A DNA stretch of 64,000 nt from Solen grandis (lineage: Eukaryota > Mollusca > Bivalvia > Adapedonta > Solenidae), in assembly GCA_021229015.1 (NCBI GenBank), contig CM037785.1:3502350-3566349 (forward strand), written 5' to 3'. Shown here piece by piece: positions 32,105 to 43,920 of this stretch (within the stretch, counting starts at the first letter, position 1; each line of letters begins with the position of its first letter). The position numbers were made by a program, and so were the translations under genes. The notes beneath the pieces are model-generated. The model was not told the origin of the DNA. It ran no database searches and worked only from the letters and a program-made list of their open reading frames with translations.

Positions 32105-34846
32105 GGAGATAGTGAAGGAACTGAAGGTTAAGTACAAGAATGTTTTCAGTAAAGAACTTGGTACACTGAAAGGTGTAAAAGCACATCTGACACTCAAAGA
32201 AAATGCTTCTCCAAAATTTGTGAAAAGTAGGAGCGTCCCATTCGCACTGAAGCCCAAAATAGAGGAAGAGCTTGATAAAATGGTTGACAATGGAGTTCTC
32301 AAGAAAGTAACCCATAGCAACTGGGCCACACCCATTGTGCCGGTACCTAAGCAAAATGGTATCAGAATTTGTGGAGACTTCAAAATTACAGTGAATCCCC
32401 AACTTGTGATAGATCAACATCCATTACCGAGAATAGAGGATATTTTTGCCTCGTTAGGAAAGGGAAAGAAATTCACCAAGATTGATCTGAAAAACGCTTA
32501 CCTTCAGATGGAGGTAGACGATGAAATGCAAGAGCTATTGACTATAAGTACGCACAAAGGCTTATACAGATATAATCGCCTTATGTTCGGAATAGCCTCG
32601 GCGCCAGCAATTTTTCAGAGGACAATAGAACAAATAATGGCTGATGTACCAGGTATCAACATTATCTTGGATGATATGATAATTACTGGAGACACTGATG
32701 AGCAGCACTTGAAAAACGCTGAGCAAGCTTTGCAAAAGCTCGATGAGCACAATTTACGTGTCAATCCTGACAAGTGTGAGTTTTTCAAGGATCAGGTTAA
32801 ATTCTGTGGACATATAGTGGATGGAGATGGGTTACACAAAACCCAGGACAAGATCAAGGCCATTGTCGAATGTCCAGAGATCACCAATGTTCGAGAATTG
32901 AGGTCATTCTTGGGTTTAGTACAGTACTACGCCAGATTTTTGCCGAATCTATCAGCAGTAGTTTACCCTCTGAATCAGCTCCTGAAGAAAAATGTTGAGT
33001 GGCAGTGGACTGATGAATGTGAAAAGGCACTTCAAACGGTAAAAAGCATGATCACATCAGACTTGGTGCTAATGAACTATGACCCTTCGTTACCGTTGCT
33101 TCTGGCTTGTGATGCTAGTTCGCGTGGACTTGGCGCAGTGATAAGTCACGTCTTACCTGAGAAAACTGAGAGGCCGATCGCTTTCGCGTCACGAAGTTTG
33201 AATGATGCCGAGAAAAACTATAGCCAGATTGACAAAGAAGCTTTAGCGCTAGTGTGGGGTGTAAAGAAATTCAGTTCATACTTGTATGGGAATAAATTCA
33301 CCCTGGTTACAGACCATAAGCCACTATTGTCTATTTTCAGTCCAAAGAAAGGGTTAAATGCTACCACAGGTGCGCGTCTTCAGAGATACAGTCTGTTTTT
33401 GGCTGGGTACAATTACGATATTCGGTATAAGAGTACCACAGCACATGGCAACTGTGACAGTCTTTCCAGGCTACCGTTAAGTGAAACTGAAATCCACAGC
33501 CTGGATGTCACTGATGACTTTGTGAATTCCCTGATGGACAACTTACCAGTCACTTGTACGCAAATAGCCAACAGCACGCGAAACGACAAAGTCCTGTCAC
33601 AAGTGTTTGAGTATGTGTCCAAAGGATGGATTGGTATGAGCGAGACTAGTACTGAACTCAGACCGTTTTTCAACAAACGCTTGGAATTGTCTCTGCATCA
33701 AGGCTGTGTGATGTGGGGAACACGAGTGATAGTTCCGAACAGTCTGCAGAAAGTAGTGCTTTCCGAATTACATGAAGGCCATGTCGGTGTGGTAAAGATG
33801 AAAGCCCTAGCTCGAAGTTATGTTTGGTGGCCTGCCATTGACGCGGACATAGAAAGCATGGCTAAGAGTTGCAGCGGCTGTGTTGTAAACAAGGCAAATC
33901 CTCCAGAATCACCGATACATCCATGGGAGTTTCCGACAAAACCATGGACCAGAGTTCATATTGACTTTGCAGGTCCCTTTATGGGTTACATGTACTTTGT
34001 TCTGGTGGACGCTTACTCAAAGTGGCCAATCATTAAGATCATGAAGAACACTACAGCCGCACAGACCCTTGAAGTAATGAGAGCAGTGTTTGCGGACTAT
34101 GGTGTGTGTGACGAAATTGTAAGCGACAATGGTCCACAATTCGTCAGTGAAGAGTTTTCACATTTTCTCCGCATTAATGGTGTTAAGCATATCAGAAGTG
34201 CACCATATCATCCACGTACCAACGGCTTTTAAAGCAAGCGTTGAAAGCCGCGAAAAATGATCCTGGAACAATCCAAGCAAAAGTGTCAAAATTCCTGATC
34301 CAGTATTGCAATGCTGAGCATGCAACGACCAAAGAGTCGCCCGCAATGTTGTTTCTCGGGCGATCACTCTCTACAAGACTCGACAAGGTGAAACCGAGCT
34401 TGGAGAACCGAGTCAAACGTGAGCAGTCCAAGATGGTTCGCTCTATGCGCGATCGCGAGTTTAGTGTCGGGGAAAGCGTAGCTGTACGTGATTACAGAAA
34501 CGGACTGAACAAGTGGGTATCGGGCGTGATACATGAGAAAACTGGTCCGGTATCATATAAAGTTGAGATTGAGCCCGGTGTGAATTGGCGTCGACACGCT
34601 GATCAAATCCGCGAATCATCGGTAGACATCCCTCCAAGAGCATCGTTGTTGGGAGATGTTACCCCTCCCACTATGGAGAACATTCCGTATGCAGCAGTGT
34701 CGGTGCCCGAAGTTCCAGCAACAGCCTCATCACCTGTATGCGCCAGGAAATGTTCTATCATGACACCAACAAAGCCACCGGACAAAGCTGTTGAACGTCG
34801 CTATCCAGAGAGAGTCCGTAAAAAGCCTGACAAACTTGATTTGTAA
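32031..34846 (+). pseudogene. Gypsy pol (RT, RNase H, integrase), broken in integrase
   Basis: Pol copies RNA into DNA and inserts it. The 733-codon frame (32031-34232) holds RT, with D152 in FTKIDL and the LDDM active site at 213-216 (usually Y/F-x-DD). RNase H begins LLACDASSRGLGA with D361, followed by TDHKPLLSIF. The integrase has the HHCC finger (H581, H584, C614, C617), D645 (IDFAGPF) and D699 (SDNGPQF). The frame stops at TAA after HPRTNGF, two residues before the third catalytic glutamate should come (35 after D699). A deletion of about 25 bases at 34230 removes it. The C-terminus resumes in another frame (LKQALKAAKND) and runs to 34846 (YPERVRKKPDKLDL), as in K02A2.6-like elements. 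Confidence 0.9.
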
Positions 34847-35314
34847 TGATCACTAGTGTTTAAAAGGGCACAATAATCCCTTGGTGATCATTAAAGTGGT
34901 ATCTAGTAATAAGCTTGATGAGTGAACTGATTTTGTGCTGATAAGATTTAGTGTGATACCAAATTCGGTTGAAATTGGTATGAATACATTCATCGCCAGT
35001 AACAATTAAAATTGGTATGCTAGAACTTGCAAGATCTGTAATTATACTATATTATAGTTAATTCATTATTACAAGTATTGATTGAAAGTCTATCCAGATG
35101 AGGTAGACACTTAATTAGTAAAGATCCATACTTTCAGTGAAGTGAACTGCTCAGATGAAGTTTATATTGTTAATCTATGTGTATTATGATTGGACATTCA
35201 GAAAAGTACCATCTGTGAAGTTAACAGAGATATTATAGTGACATCTGTTGAAAAAAAAAAAATAAATAATTTTAGTTCTTAAAGAAATTAGCATTAATTA
35301 AGAGGGAAGGTATG
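34847..35314 (+). other. Gypsy 3' non-coding region with polypurine tract
   Basis: Untranslated part between pol and the right LTR. The polypurine tract AGAGGGAAGG ends a few bases before the LTR. Confidence 0.8.
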
Positions 35315-35489
35315 TGTTATGTATGAGAATTAGTAGACATTATCCTGTTTACGTCTAGGAATTTGGTGTACTTTGACCTGTTTGTATTGTACGGTGTTGT
35401 AGAAAATATATGCTGAGTTGTATTTGAAAGCACGTGTTCTTCCTTATTGATTTCGTCCGAATTGAACCGGTTTAATCAACAATCTAACA
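35315..35489 (+). repeat. Right LTR of the Gypsy element
   Basis: 175 bases, followed by the target duplicate TATGC. One base differs from the left copy. Confidence 0.95.
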
Positions 35490-35494
35490 TATGC

Positions 35495-35942
35495 TACCCA
35501 AGAACACATGAGAGTAGTTTGATATGGCTTATCGGGACTGATCTGCAGTGTGTGGGGATAATAAGTAGATCTTGCTGTGAGAAGCGTTATTATAGTTTCA
35601 TGGTCAATAAATATTTGCATGGTTGGTGCTTGTATTATGTATAAGAAAAACTGGGATGATTATGTAGAAAGCCGTCGTTATAAGTATGATTATATTCTTT
35701 GATTCTCCATTTTACGGCTGTGCATTCTTCTGGGCAATGTTCATAAAAAGCTCATATTAAAACAAGAATAATCAATTGCTGTAATTCAAACATTGAAACA
35801 TGCCAAACTATCGTAGACATTTTCTATTTTCAAAACATTCAAGACACATACATGAAACGTTCAATCCACGTTGATTTTATCAGTCAGAAAAAAAAATATA
35901 TGAAATAACTAAATATTGTAGTTGTTATCTATGTCTTGGACG
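35495..35942. other. Flank of the Gypsy insertion
   Basis: Immediately after the LTR one frame stays open to a stop at 35642-35644 (THESSLIWLIGTDLQCVGII). With the acceptor-like CGCAG at 30545 this might have been one exon before the insertion. No homology is recognised. Confidence 0.25.
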
Positions 35943-35944
35943 AA

Positions 35945-36944
35945 ATACTGTATAGCGGGTATTATCTGCGGGGGTTTTATTTTGGCTTTATTGGCGGAAA
36001 ATGAAAATGCGCCAAATATAAACACCGCTAATACAAACCTCCGTAGTTATAAGTCGCCGCCATATTGTTTACTAAGGGACATTACTCTTATTAAATTTTG
36101 TGTTCATTAAAATATGTATGTATTAACTACCTTAAAAAACAAGAATTATGTTGTGAATTAGGTACGATTTATTATGTAAATGAACAACATTAAGTATTTT
36201 GAATAACACAAAGTAATTGATACAAGTTATATAATTATGTAGCAAACGAAAATACAGACAGACAACACAGTCAGGTGATTAATGCTTAGTATGAATACCA
36301 GCACTTGGTTCAAATACCAGCCTTCGAGAACGCCTCTACAATCACATCTGGCCTCTCTTTCAGCTTGTTTGCAGACGTGACTAGCCACTTTGCATGTATT
36401 GCTTTTATATATGATGTACGCAGATCAATGTTTACATTTATAAATTAATTTATAAAGGCTTACATAAGGTAAGTAAGTGTCTATACCAGTACTAGTATTT
36501 GTTTAGTGTCGTAATAGGTTTCGCAGTTTTATAAAACAGTTTATCACACCTTTAAGGACAGCGTACCGTGAATGGCGTAAATACAATGGTCACAATAAAT
36601 ACGATAGATAATAAACAGTTTTACCTTTCTCTTCCATGGTCAAGTTGCCACATGGTACAAGATTGACTCCTTATCAACTTTACAAACATTTACACCTACT
36701 TATACTTGCCCTCTCATTCTGATTTCACATTATTTATATAATCCGATAATCGTCAATTATCATACAGGTAGCGTACCGTATACGACTCAGACAGACAGAG
36801 TTATGTACCTTTGACCATCTTTTACCTGGAGGTTAAAATTTGGCGCTCAGTGTAATTTCCGCCAATATTTAGCATCGCCAATACAAAACGCTCTTGTTTA
36901 CGCGAAATTTTTGCCCCGCAGAAATAACCCGCTATACAGTAATA
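35945..36944. mobile_element. Non-autonomous DNA transposon, about 1 kb, with long inverted ends
   Basis: The left end TACTGTATAGCGGGTATTAT, then CTGCGGGG, is matched on the right by the reverse complement of CCCCGCAGAAATAACCCGCT, then ATACAGTA (36913-36940). Further inside, ATTGGCG and CGCCAAT also pair, giving ends of about 50 bases with gaps. No transposase. Superfamily not determined. Confidence 0.7.
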
Positions 36945-36984
36945 CCGACATTACATATCAAAGTGCTAATAATTTTGGTGATAT

Positions 36985-37178
36985 TGAAGTGTGTTACCAC
37001 ACTGCAGTATCACGCCGTAGACATTTAGCATGATGTCACATTAAATAACATTATCATGACACCGGGGCAACCAGACCTGGAGAGACAAATAAATATGCCT
37101 AGCGCCAAGCAAGGGAGCTACACTGGTATCATATTTTGCGACTTTAGTATGTCGGACTGGGGATCGAAACCACGACCT
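36985..37178 (-). mobile_element. SINE-B copy
   Basis: Carries CACACTGCAGTATCACGCCG, ATCATGACACCGGGGCAACC, then GCAAGGGAGCTACACTGGTA, GACTTTAGTATGTCGGACTG and GGGATCGAAACC (B box inverted). Degenerate but recognisable from tail side to head. Confidence 0.8.
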
Positions 37179-37604
37179 TCTGAGTGTAACAATGAATTTT
37201 CATCACTCTTTTTATCAATCTGAAAAAATATGACAAATGTGTGTTTTTGTCTTGTGTGAATCTTATGCTTTTGCATAAATTTAAAATTAAAATTGGATAA
37301 GTCCACGACTTCTGCTTTGATACCTTTAAAGTTATGCCCCGGACAAAAATGGGACAGGCAAACGGGCAGACAGACACTCAATATCTTTCCCCCATATAAA
37401 TATAGGAGGAGACATAATTAAAAGGAAGTACAATAAAAAAAGCCAATATTAGCTTGATATCTGATCATGAGCAGCATGCATTTCATCGAGAAAACCACAG
37501 GCACATATTTAATGGGCCGTTTTGTACCTGTGTCAAAGCGACACCCTTTATATTGCTGATGAGAAAGTCATATTTTAATGAACATTTCGTCATTCTGAGG
37601 CATG
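37179..37604. other. Intergenic, nothing recognised
   Basis: GACAAAAATGGGACAGGCAA near 37340 is weak repeat debris; no gene. Confidence 0.4.
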
Positions 37605-37831
37605 CATCGCTGCGTTTGGACAGTATTTCAGTCATATTTTGCTAATTACAGGTGGAAGAAGACACCGAATGCACGGAGGCATCCGGGTAGACCGCCGACC
37701 TACCGCAAGCCAGCTGGAAGGCTTCCTCACATGCAAATCCGAATGACCCTGTCGGGATTCGAACCCAGGCGGTTAGGGGCTGAGTATATGTTAAAATCAG
37801 CGACTTAACCCTCTCGGCCACGGAGGCCCCC
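37605..37831 (-). mobile_element. SINE-A copy, full head
   Basis: Inverted order: GGACAGTATTTCAGTCATAT, GCTAATTACAGGTGGAAGAA, ACCGCAAGCCAGCTGGAAGG, CTTCCTCACATG. The head is GGGATTCGAACCCAGGCGGT (B box) and CTCTCGGCCACGGAGGCCCC (A box side) at 37831. Confidence 0.9.
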
Positions 37832-37914
37832 GGAGACGGGATCAGTGATTTTAAATCGAATCATCGTCATGCTCACCATAAGCGGTAACAGCATGTGTGA
37901 ATGGTCAGGATATT

Positions 37915-38274
37915 AAGAACAAGATGTTTTATTTATTGTCCGCACAATATCTTGAGCAGAAATAAGCCAAGGTTTGTGAAACTTGGTAGGGACATTGCCC
38001 ACGGTCAGTTGATGATCCCTTTAAAAAATTATGGTCATTAGGTCAAAGGTCAAGAACAAAGTGACACAATGACATTTAATATAAAATCCTTTTAGACTGA
38101 TTAATTGAGAGGGAATAAGCCTAGGTCTGTGAAACTTAGTAGGGACATCGCCAGTGGCCTGTAGATGACCCCTATGATTTTGAGGTCATAAAGTCAAAGC
38201 TCAAGGCCACAATGACACAAATGTCATTAGAGCAGCAAGCCTTATCGTTTGTTCGGGACAAACGAAATATCTAG
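37915..38274 (+). mobile_element. 3' part of a CTAG/TTATT family copy (H1), with 152-bp internal repeat
   Basis: AATAAGCCAAGGTTTGTGAA at 37962 and AATAAGCCTAGGTCTGTGAA at 38114 start two related units about 152 bases apart. The copy ends with a perfect hairpin CGTTTGT/ACAAACG (38246-38264, loop TCGGG), six bases, then CTAG at 38271-38274. A hairpin just before CTRR is the mark of a Helitron 3' end (established knowledge). Confidence 0.55.
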
Positions 38275-40408
38275 TTCTTCTTATTATTATTTTTTCTTCT
38301 TTTCTACGCCTTAATTTATATATATTGAACATTTAATGGCATATACTCCAGATACTGAAATTTCAGTTTCAATTATTTTCATTTGCCTATGGCGTCACAT
38401 GACGTCACACTTAACGTTGTCTACAAATGTTTGTACGCGCTCTACGGCCAATATTTCTGGACAGATTTTTATTAAAAAAAATATCACAGAATGTATATGT
38501 TACGTAATAGTTGTGCATCCCGGTGTCCGTTTTTCTAAATTCAAAAAGTCAAATAGTCTATGGCAAATCCAAGATTCGAATCAATGACGTCAAATTTCAA
38601 ATAAGTATAAAATCTCTCTGAGATGAGTTAGAAAGGAGATATTTGATGTGAATGTAAGTCACTTCGTGAATTTTACATTCTGTAAAGAAGAACGTCATTT
38701 GACATCATATGACATCATAAGGTCAAAACGAATTCCTTAATTCTACGCATATATTTCTATATGGTTTTAGGTCCCAGGACCATGATAATTTTTCATTTCT
38801 ATAATTTTCTTATGCCTATGACGTCATATATAAGTGTACGCGATCTATATCCATTGTTTCTAAACCGATTTTCATAAAAAAGAATGTATATGTTACGTTC
38901 TAGTTGTCCATCCCCGTTTCCGTTTTTCCAAATTCGAAAGGCAAAGGTTCTATGGCTGGTCCGAGATTCGAACTATTGACGTCAAATTTCAAATACGTAT
39001 AAGGTCGCTTCCAGATGATTTAGAAAGCTGATACTTGGACAGAATATAAGTATCTTAGTCTTTCGCCATAGGTCAAAAGTCTTGCTTGTTAAAATTTAAC
39101 GTTTTTTAAGGCCTGTAGGCTTTATGTTTAGTTTGATTTGCATGAGATTTTAACTGAAGGTGCATCATAAGTTCCTATGGAGCATGTCACTTCCGTTTCC
39201 GTAAAATTGCAAAGGTCAAGGTTGTATTCGAATTATCGTTTTTTTCTTTGACCTGTAATATCTCAAAACCAGTAAATATTTTATCGAGAAAGAATGTACA
39301 TTATTTACAATGCTTTGAAAAGCCTTCTTTATGATATAAAAGTTTTTAAGATCGGGGTTGAATCTGTTGAACTATGGCGAAAAAAAAATCCATAAAAATG
39401 TTAATCCCCAGTGCGCTTAACAATTTATATCTCAAAAACCGTTTTTTCAAGCACTTCGTGAAACCTAAGAATTTTTTTTTGTATGCGAGCAAACTACAGT
39501 TTCAAGATATTTTGTGCAACGATTTCACGTACCGTTTGAAAAAAAACGGCTAAGATGCTAATGGAGATCCAATATTCCGCGGAAAGCTTATATTTTTTAC
39601 CTAGGACTGACACTTCTCCCATCGAAATCGATGAAGAAACGAAATACTTACGGGTAATTTTTATATGCTCAAGCAGAGCCAAATGTTGACCGTTTTGTCT
39701 TGGTTTTGATGCCTTTAGTGACGTCACGGTCACGTGGTATTGCTTCACTGTAAGTTAAAGCATTTTCGGAAAATATCCTATCAGAAAATGTAATTGCCAA
39801 TGGCTAATAACAATGAAAATTGTATGGCAAATATTTCAGACCATGTCTTTTCTAATGTAATGATTATCAAGTTCATATAACGTCGTATGATGCCAGATTA
39901 GACGTCAGGTAAAATGTTTTCACGCGCTCTGCAGAATTTATTTGTGAATGCTTTTTTCTTGTAATTTTCACAGAAGGTGTAAGTTATGTTTTAGGTTTGA
40001 AATTTGCACATGATGTAATTTTAAAGGTTTCCCTTAGATTTTCAAAGGCCCGACGCTATTTGACGTCATGACGTTCTTATATGTTTTATTTTCGTGCAAT
40101 AAATTCGATGTGATGCCAATGGTCCAGAATGATGAAAATTTATGGCATATATTTTAGATGCTGAATTTTTAAATGTTATGATATTCATATTCATCTGAAG
40201 TCAAAATTGACGTTAGGTCAAAAAAATTATATGCGCTCTGCAGACATTATAAATGGATGGATTTTCCTAAAATTTTCACAGTATGCAAAGGTTATGCTCT
40301 AGATTCCTAATGTCTTTTTCGTATTCTGTATAAATTATTTTTAAAATTGATCAAGTTTTAAACGGGTTGCAGAAAGTCCTATCGTTTTCCGTGCAAATGA
40401 AAATCTAG
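38275..40408 (+). mobile_element. CTAG/TTATT family copy H2
   Basis: Begins TTCTTCTTATTATTATTTTT directly after the previous CTAG. It ends GCAGAAAGTCCTATCG, a weak hairpin and CTAG at 40405-40408. Inside, a module with ACGCGCTCTACGG, TTTCTGGACAGATTTT and TATATGTTACGT recurs near 38428, 38830, 39918 and 40222. TGACGTCA sites lie near 38400, 38585, 38820, 38978, 39718 and 40063. No protein frame. Confidence 0.55.
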
Positions 40409-42788
40409 TTTCTTATTATTATTATTCTCATTTCTTCTTCCTTATGAGGTTTAAATTAAAATAGGTTGCCGATGAGCAAGGAGCTTGAAATTTTAACAGT
40501 AATCAAAGTGACCTTGGCGCTTTTGATTGTTGAAAATTATGTTTTCATGTGACGTCACGTCAGAGTTGAGAAAAATTATCGATATTTTTACGCGCTCTAC
40601 AGCCGTCATTTCTGGGCGGAGTAGCATGAAAGTTTTACAAAATGTATATATCACATTCTAGATGTGCGCCTCCATATACGTTTTGTAAGATTCGAAAAGG
40701 TTCTATGGTTAAACAATCATTGGACCTGGAGATGTATTAAAGTATTACGAAACTTACAGATAAGCTAGAAGTTTGATATTTGGCCTTAACTTGTGTCCTA
40801 TCGAAAAAAATTTTAGATCTACGAAGACTTACGTCACATGACGTCAAATGGCGTCATGACTCGTTAACAAACTTTTAATTAAAAAATCATGGCTTTCCAG
40901 TTCTGCGCACTTCAGTTTTTGACCGATTGCCTTAAATTTTAACTGAAAGTGCAACATAGCATCTTATTGTAAAAAATAACTTCCGTTTCCGGAAAACCAG
41001 AAAAGTCAAGATCACATGTCAATCATCGGTTTTTTCTTTGGCCTTAAATATCTCAAAAACGATTAATATTTTACTATGGGTTAAATTTCAGATGACATTC
41101 AGTTTTTGAAGATCGGGTTTGAATCAGTTGAGTTATTTCGGGAAAAAAATTGACGGTACCGCAAGTTCATTTAACTGCTTATATCTTAACAGATATTGAA
41201 TTTTGTAAAGATTCATAGAATTACAGGGAGAAAACGAAACAACATGAACATATTTTTGCAGATTTTTTGCAGTTTTCTCGAGGTTAAACGTTCATATCTA
41301 AAAGATTGTTAAAAATAACTTTTTATTTAAAACGTGTGAAATGTTGGGAATTCGAAGACCTTTCTAACTGTACCCAGCTTTTCAAAATTGAACATCATAT
41401 CTTGAAGTTACATTAAAAAATAATAACCAGTTTAAACCGTTCTTACTTGAATTTATGAAGGGTGCCTCAGTTATTTAATTTCTTAGAAACTATTAGTTTT
41501 TGAAAATAACTTAAAATACATTATTCATAGCTTGATGCAATGCCGTTTAAATGGTATGAAGACTATGATAATCAAAACATTAACTTAAAAGTTATGGTTG
41601 GGTAGTATTTATTGAATATTTTTTGCCAATTTTTGCATGTTTCCTGAGGATTAACTGTCGATATCTCAAAAGCCGTTACAGATAGGTGGATACATGAGGC
41701 AAGTGAAATGATGGTAATCTCAAGACCTTTCTAACGGTACCTAGCTTTATGAAATCGGGCATCATATGAGGAAGTTACATGAAAAATGAGCAATAATTAA
41801 ATCCGTTCTTTCATGCACTTCTGCAGTTGGTCCATATCATTTGATTGCTTTTTTCTAAGTATCTATTAATTTTTGAAAATAAATTTAAAAACATTATTTA
41901 TAGCTTGATGTTGTGCTGTTTAAATGGTATGCCACAGCAGAAAGACCTTTTGGGTTTGTTATTTTTTTTCTTCTTATTATTATTAACTTCAATCCTTTTG
42001 AGGTTCAAATTGAAACAGGTTGCCGATGTGCCAGGAGCATGAAATTCTATCAGAGGTCACAGTGTCTTTTGAATGCAATAATTTTCATCGTCATATGACG
42101 GCATGTGACGTCAGGGTTGAACATAGCTACAAAAGTTGGAAAACATTCTGCAGCGGTAGTTTCTGGTCAGATTTACTTGATATTTTCACAGAAGGTGTAA
42201 GTTTTAGGATGTAGATTTGCACCTATGTCTTTAATTTTCAAAAATCGAAAAGTTCGGGATTTTATATCGAAACAGAGAATCATAAAAATATAATTTAGTG
42301 TTACAAAGGCTCTTGATGAGTTAGAACCATGAAAATTAGACATCTTATGTGACCGGAGTTTTTCTTCGTATTCTGTGACGTCTGACGTAGTGCGACGTCA
42401 TTTGACGTCAGACTGTAATAAGCAATTTTGTATTCAAATTAAGCGGTTTTTAGGCCCTGCAGGATTTATTTTTTGACCGATTTGCATAAAATTTTCACTG
42501 AAAGTGCAGCATTGTATAAAGTAACTTCCGTTGTTGTTTTTTTTAAAATCGAAAAGGTCAAGGTCATATGTTAATAATCGTTTTTTTTTTTCGGCCGTAA
42601 ATATCTCAAAAACGATAAACATAAATATCTCAAAAACGATAAATATTCTATAGCGACACTATGGGTATAATTTGTTATAGTTTTATAGACCTTTCAGATG
42701 GTATTTAGTTTTTGAAGATCGGGGTTGAATCGGTTGAGTTATGGCAGAAAAACGAAATGTGGACTTTTAACGAAATGAAACGATCTAG
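40409..42788 (+). mobile_element. CTAG/TTATT family copy H3 (compound)
   Basis: Begins TTTCTTATTATTATTATTCT after the CTAG of H2 and ends CTAG at 42785-42788. A second internal start (TTCTTCTTATTATTATTAAC) near 41955 follows GCAGAAAGACC directly, so two partial copies are probably fused with the hairpin lost. Modules shared with 15880-16420 (inverted) include CTCGAGGTTAAACG and ATAGCTTGATG. No protein frame. Confidence 0.5.
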
Positions 42789-43834
42789 TTTCATGACTTT
42801 GAAGATAATCCTTATGATTTTTTTCAGAATTAACATACTAAGATGTGAAGTGATGTATGCTGCAAGAGATATTTGTTTAGTCCTGTGATTATGACGTCAT
42901 GGATATTAAAGCAATATATCATAAAATAGGCTAATTGCTGTATGAACTTTAAACATGCACGAATGCCGTAGCTTACATTGTGCAAAAGGTCCTGAAAATC
43001 TCAAGAGATTACATCAGCAAACATAGTAGATATTCATGTTTTTCGGATAAGGGCTTCTATGTGAAATCTAGCAGTATGATGAAAGAAAATTAAACGGTTA
43101 TTGGGTTGCCCGAAATAAATTGCATGAGGCGGTATTTTTCCAAGGTTACGATTTATATATCTGGCCTTGATAACATCGAGGCATGACAAGATGCAACAGC
43201 TACGTGCACAAATAGGGAATATAGACTTTGTCGGCAGTATGTTGTCTATATCGGTTTAAGATCTGTGGATAAACCGATTTATTTCATACTTGCAATTCAA
43301 ATAATGGACGTTTATATCCTGTTGTATACGGAGCGAAAACGATATTATTTGGGTAAACAAGATAGTCGGATCGACAGCTGGACAATATACCTATATTAAA
43401 CACCTTGTACCCACCAGGGTCGCAACTGGCACCTGGACTCCCAGCCAGATAGTGCGTAACATCCAGAACTTTCTAGCTACGCCCTTGTATATCTTTCACC
43501 AAAATGTATAAAGTAAGACAACTGGTATAGTATATTTATATTCTATTAACTATGACAACTGGCTTTCACCCACGCAAGCCGGGTATTATTACGGCATCGT
43601 ATTAACTTCATTAAACGGGCTACGTGACCCTCCGGTGTTGTTCTGGAGATAAGTCGGAATGGGTCGAAAATATATCTATGGCGCATAGTAATGATTGTGG
43701 TAAAAAGTGTTTCCTAAAAGACATATGAGACATAAATCAACCGTTGTTGATAATAAAACATGTATGCTAGATTTTCCCACAGACACTATTGCAATCATTT
43801 TTAGATTTCGTCTACATCAGACAGACACTGCGAT
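42789..43834. other. Intergenic, nothing firm
   Basis: ATGACGTCATGG near 42892 may belong to the repeat block. TATGTTGTCTATATCGG near 43240 resembles the hairpin part of the 61-bp satellite unit. No gene. Confidence 0.4.
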
Positions 43835-43920
43835 ATCATGCATGTGGCACATACATGTGACAACATACCACAATGTTATAATATCCTGACACCGGGCCAA
43901 CTAGTTCTGGGACTACGCTT
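43835..43920 (-). mobile_element. SINE-B fragment
   Basis: Contains ACATACCACAATGTTATAAT, then ATCCTGACACCGGGCCAACT and AGTTCTGGGACTACG, the middle of SINE-B. Confidence 0.65.

Larger units (their letters stand above)
30564..35489 (+). mobile_element. Gypsy LTR retrotransposon (K02A2.6-like), nearly complete but broken
   Basis: Two 175-bp LTRs (30564-30738 and 35315-35489) start TGTTATG, end CTAACA and differ at one site (CCGGTC versus CCGGTT). TATGC is duplicated on both sides (30559-30563 and 35490-35494). Just inside the left LTR lies TGGCAACGAG (30742), the likely primer-binding site; its tRNA was not identified. AGAGGGAAGG before the right LTR is the polypurine tract. Gene order is gag, protease, RT, RNase H, integrase, as in Gypsy/Ty3 elements. 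Breaks occur in gag, at the protease-RT junction and in integrase, so this copy cannot move on its own. Confidence 0.95.
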
